Below, one piece after another: positions 5,961 through 6,007 of a stretch of 6,007 nt of DNA. The position numbers were made by a program, and so were the translations under genes. Positions within the stretch are counted from its first letter, which is position 1, and every line of letters starts with the position of its first letter. Location of the stretch: positions 1 through 6,007 of the forward strand of contig JAFYTB010000233.1 of the NCBI GenBank assembly GCA_017559045.1, given 5' to 3'. The notes under the pieces are model-generated. The model was not told the origin of the DNA, made no database searches, and saw only the letters and a list, made by a program, of their open reading frames with translations. The stretch comes from Eggerthellaceae bacterium (lineage in GTDB: Bacteria > Actinomycetota > Coriobacteriia > Coriobacteriales > Eggerthellaceae).

Positions 5961-6007
5961 TCAGGCGGTCATTGCACCTTCCGCCAAAACTTCCTGCATG
6001 ACCTCCG
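5961..6007 (-). CDS. Possible 3' end of an upstream minus-strand gene (partial, unidentified)
   Basis: One minus-strand frame is open from the window edge to a TGA at 5963-5961 and would end EVMQEVLAEGAMTA. Only 14 codons are visible, so neither family nor reality can be settled. Support comes from position: the stop lies 6 nt before a strong palindrome of the kind often found at gene 3' ends, and about 167 nt before the hisZG start, leaving a normal leader. The opposite strand is also open here, so this could be chance. I do not recognise the product. Confidence 0.35.
   Translation of the reverse strand, partial: EVMQEVLAEGAMTA

Noticed and set aside
5848..6007. Plus-strand frame open from ATG 5848 to the window edge
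   Set aside because: It reads through the palindrome, has no clear SD, and uses codons unlike the his genes (TGT, AGG, CGG). It overlaps the operon leader and its 3' end is not visible, so it is probably spurious.

Overview
The window carries a compact histidine biosynthesis operon read entirely on the minus strand. In transcription order (right to left) the genes are hisZ-hisG (one fused ORF), hisD, hisC, hisB, hisH and the first third of hisA, which runs off the left edge. Every gene was assigned from active-site motifs visible in its translation. No hisF, hisI, hisE or histidinol-phosphate phosphatase gene lies inside the window. HisF, the obligate partner of HisH, is expected just beyond the left edge, after hisA.

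Organism: the sequence is GC-rich by eye (no exact value computed). It avoids TTA, CTA and TCA codons almost completely, uses GTG and TTG starts as well as ATG, and has clear AGGAG-type ribosome binding sites. The short-form HisG with HisZ and the HisH N-terminus (VDYHKGNLKSVERG) suggest a Coriobacteriia-type actinobacterium (Eggerthella/Slackia/Gordonibacter relatives). This placement is an inference from recalled family resemblance, not a database match.

Layout, right to left. 6007-5961 holds the last 14 codons of a possible upstream minus-strand gene. 5954-5907 is a 48-bp near-perfect palindrome starting 6 nt after that stop. 5906-5794 is the leader of the operon, with short inverted repeats and only a weak promoter candidate. 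5793-4132 is hisZG, 4128-2824 hisD, 2822-1755 hisC and 1747-1160 hisB. 1159-1064 is a 96-nt spacer with a 9-bp direct repeat, 1063-410 is hisH (TTG start) and 401-1 is hisA (partial). Apart from the hisB-hisH spacer, gaps between genes are 1 to 8 nt, with SD sequences overlapping or abutting upstream stop codons, so translational coupling is likely.

Pathway logic: HisZ-HisG commits ATP and PRPP to the pathway, HisA isomerises ProFAR to PRFAR, and HisH supplies ammonia to HisF to make imidazole glycerol phosphate. HisB dehydrates that product, HisC transaminates it, and after an unlinked phosphatase step HisD oxidises histidinol to histidine.

The most notable points are the HisZ-HisG fusion and the palindrome between the putative upstream gene and the operon. 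Most of the window is ordinary core metabolism, and I see no mobile element, CRISPR, tRNA, rRNA or novel defence-type system in it.
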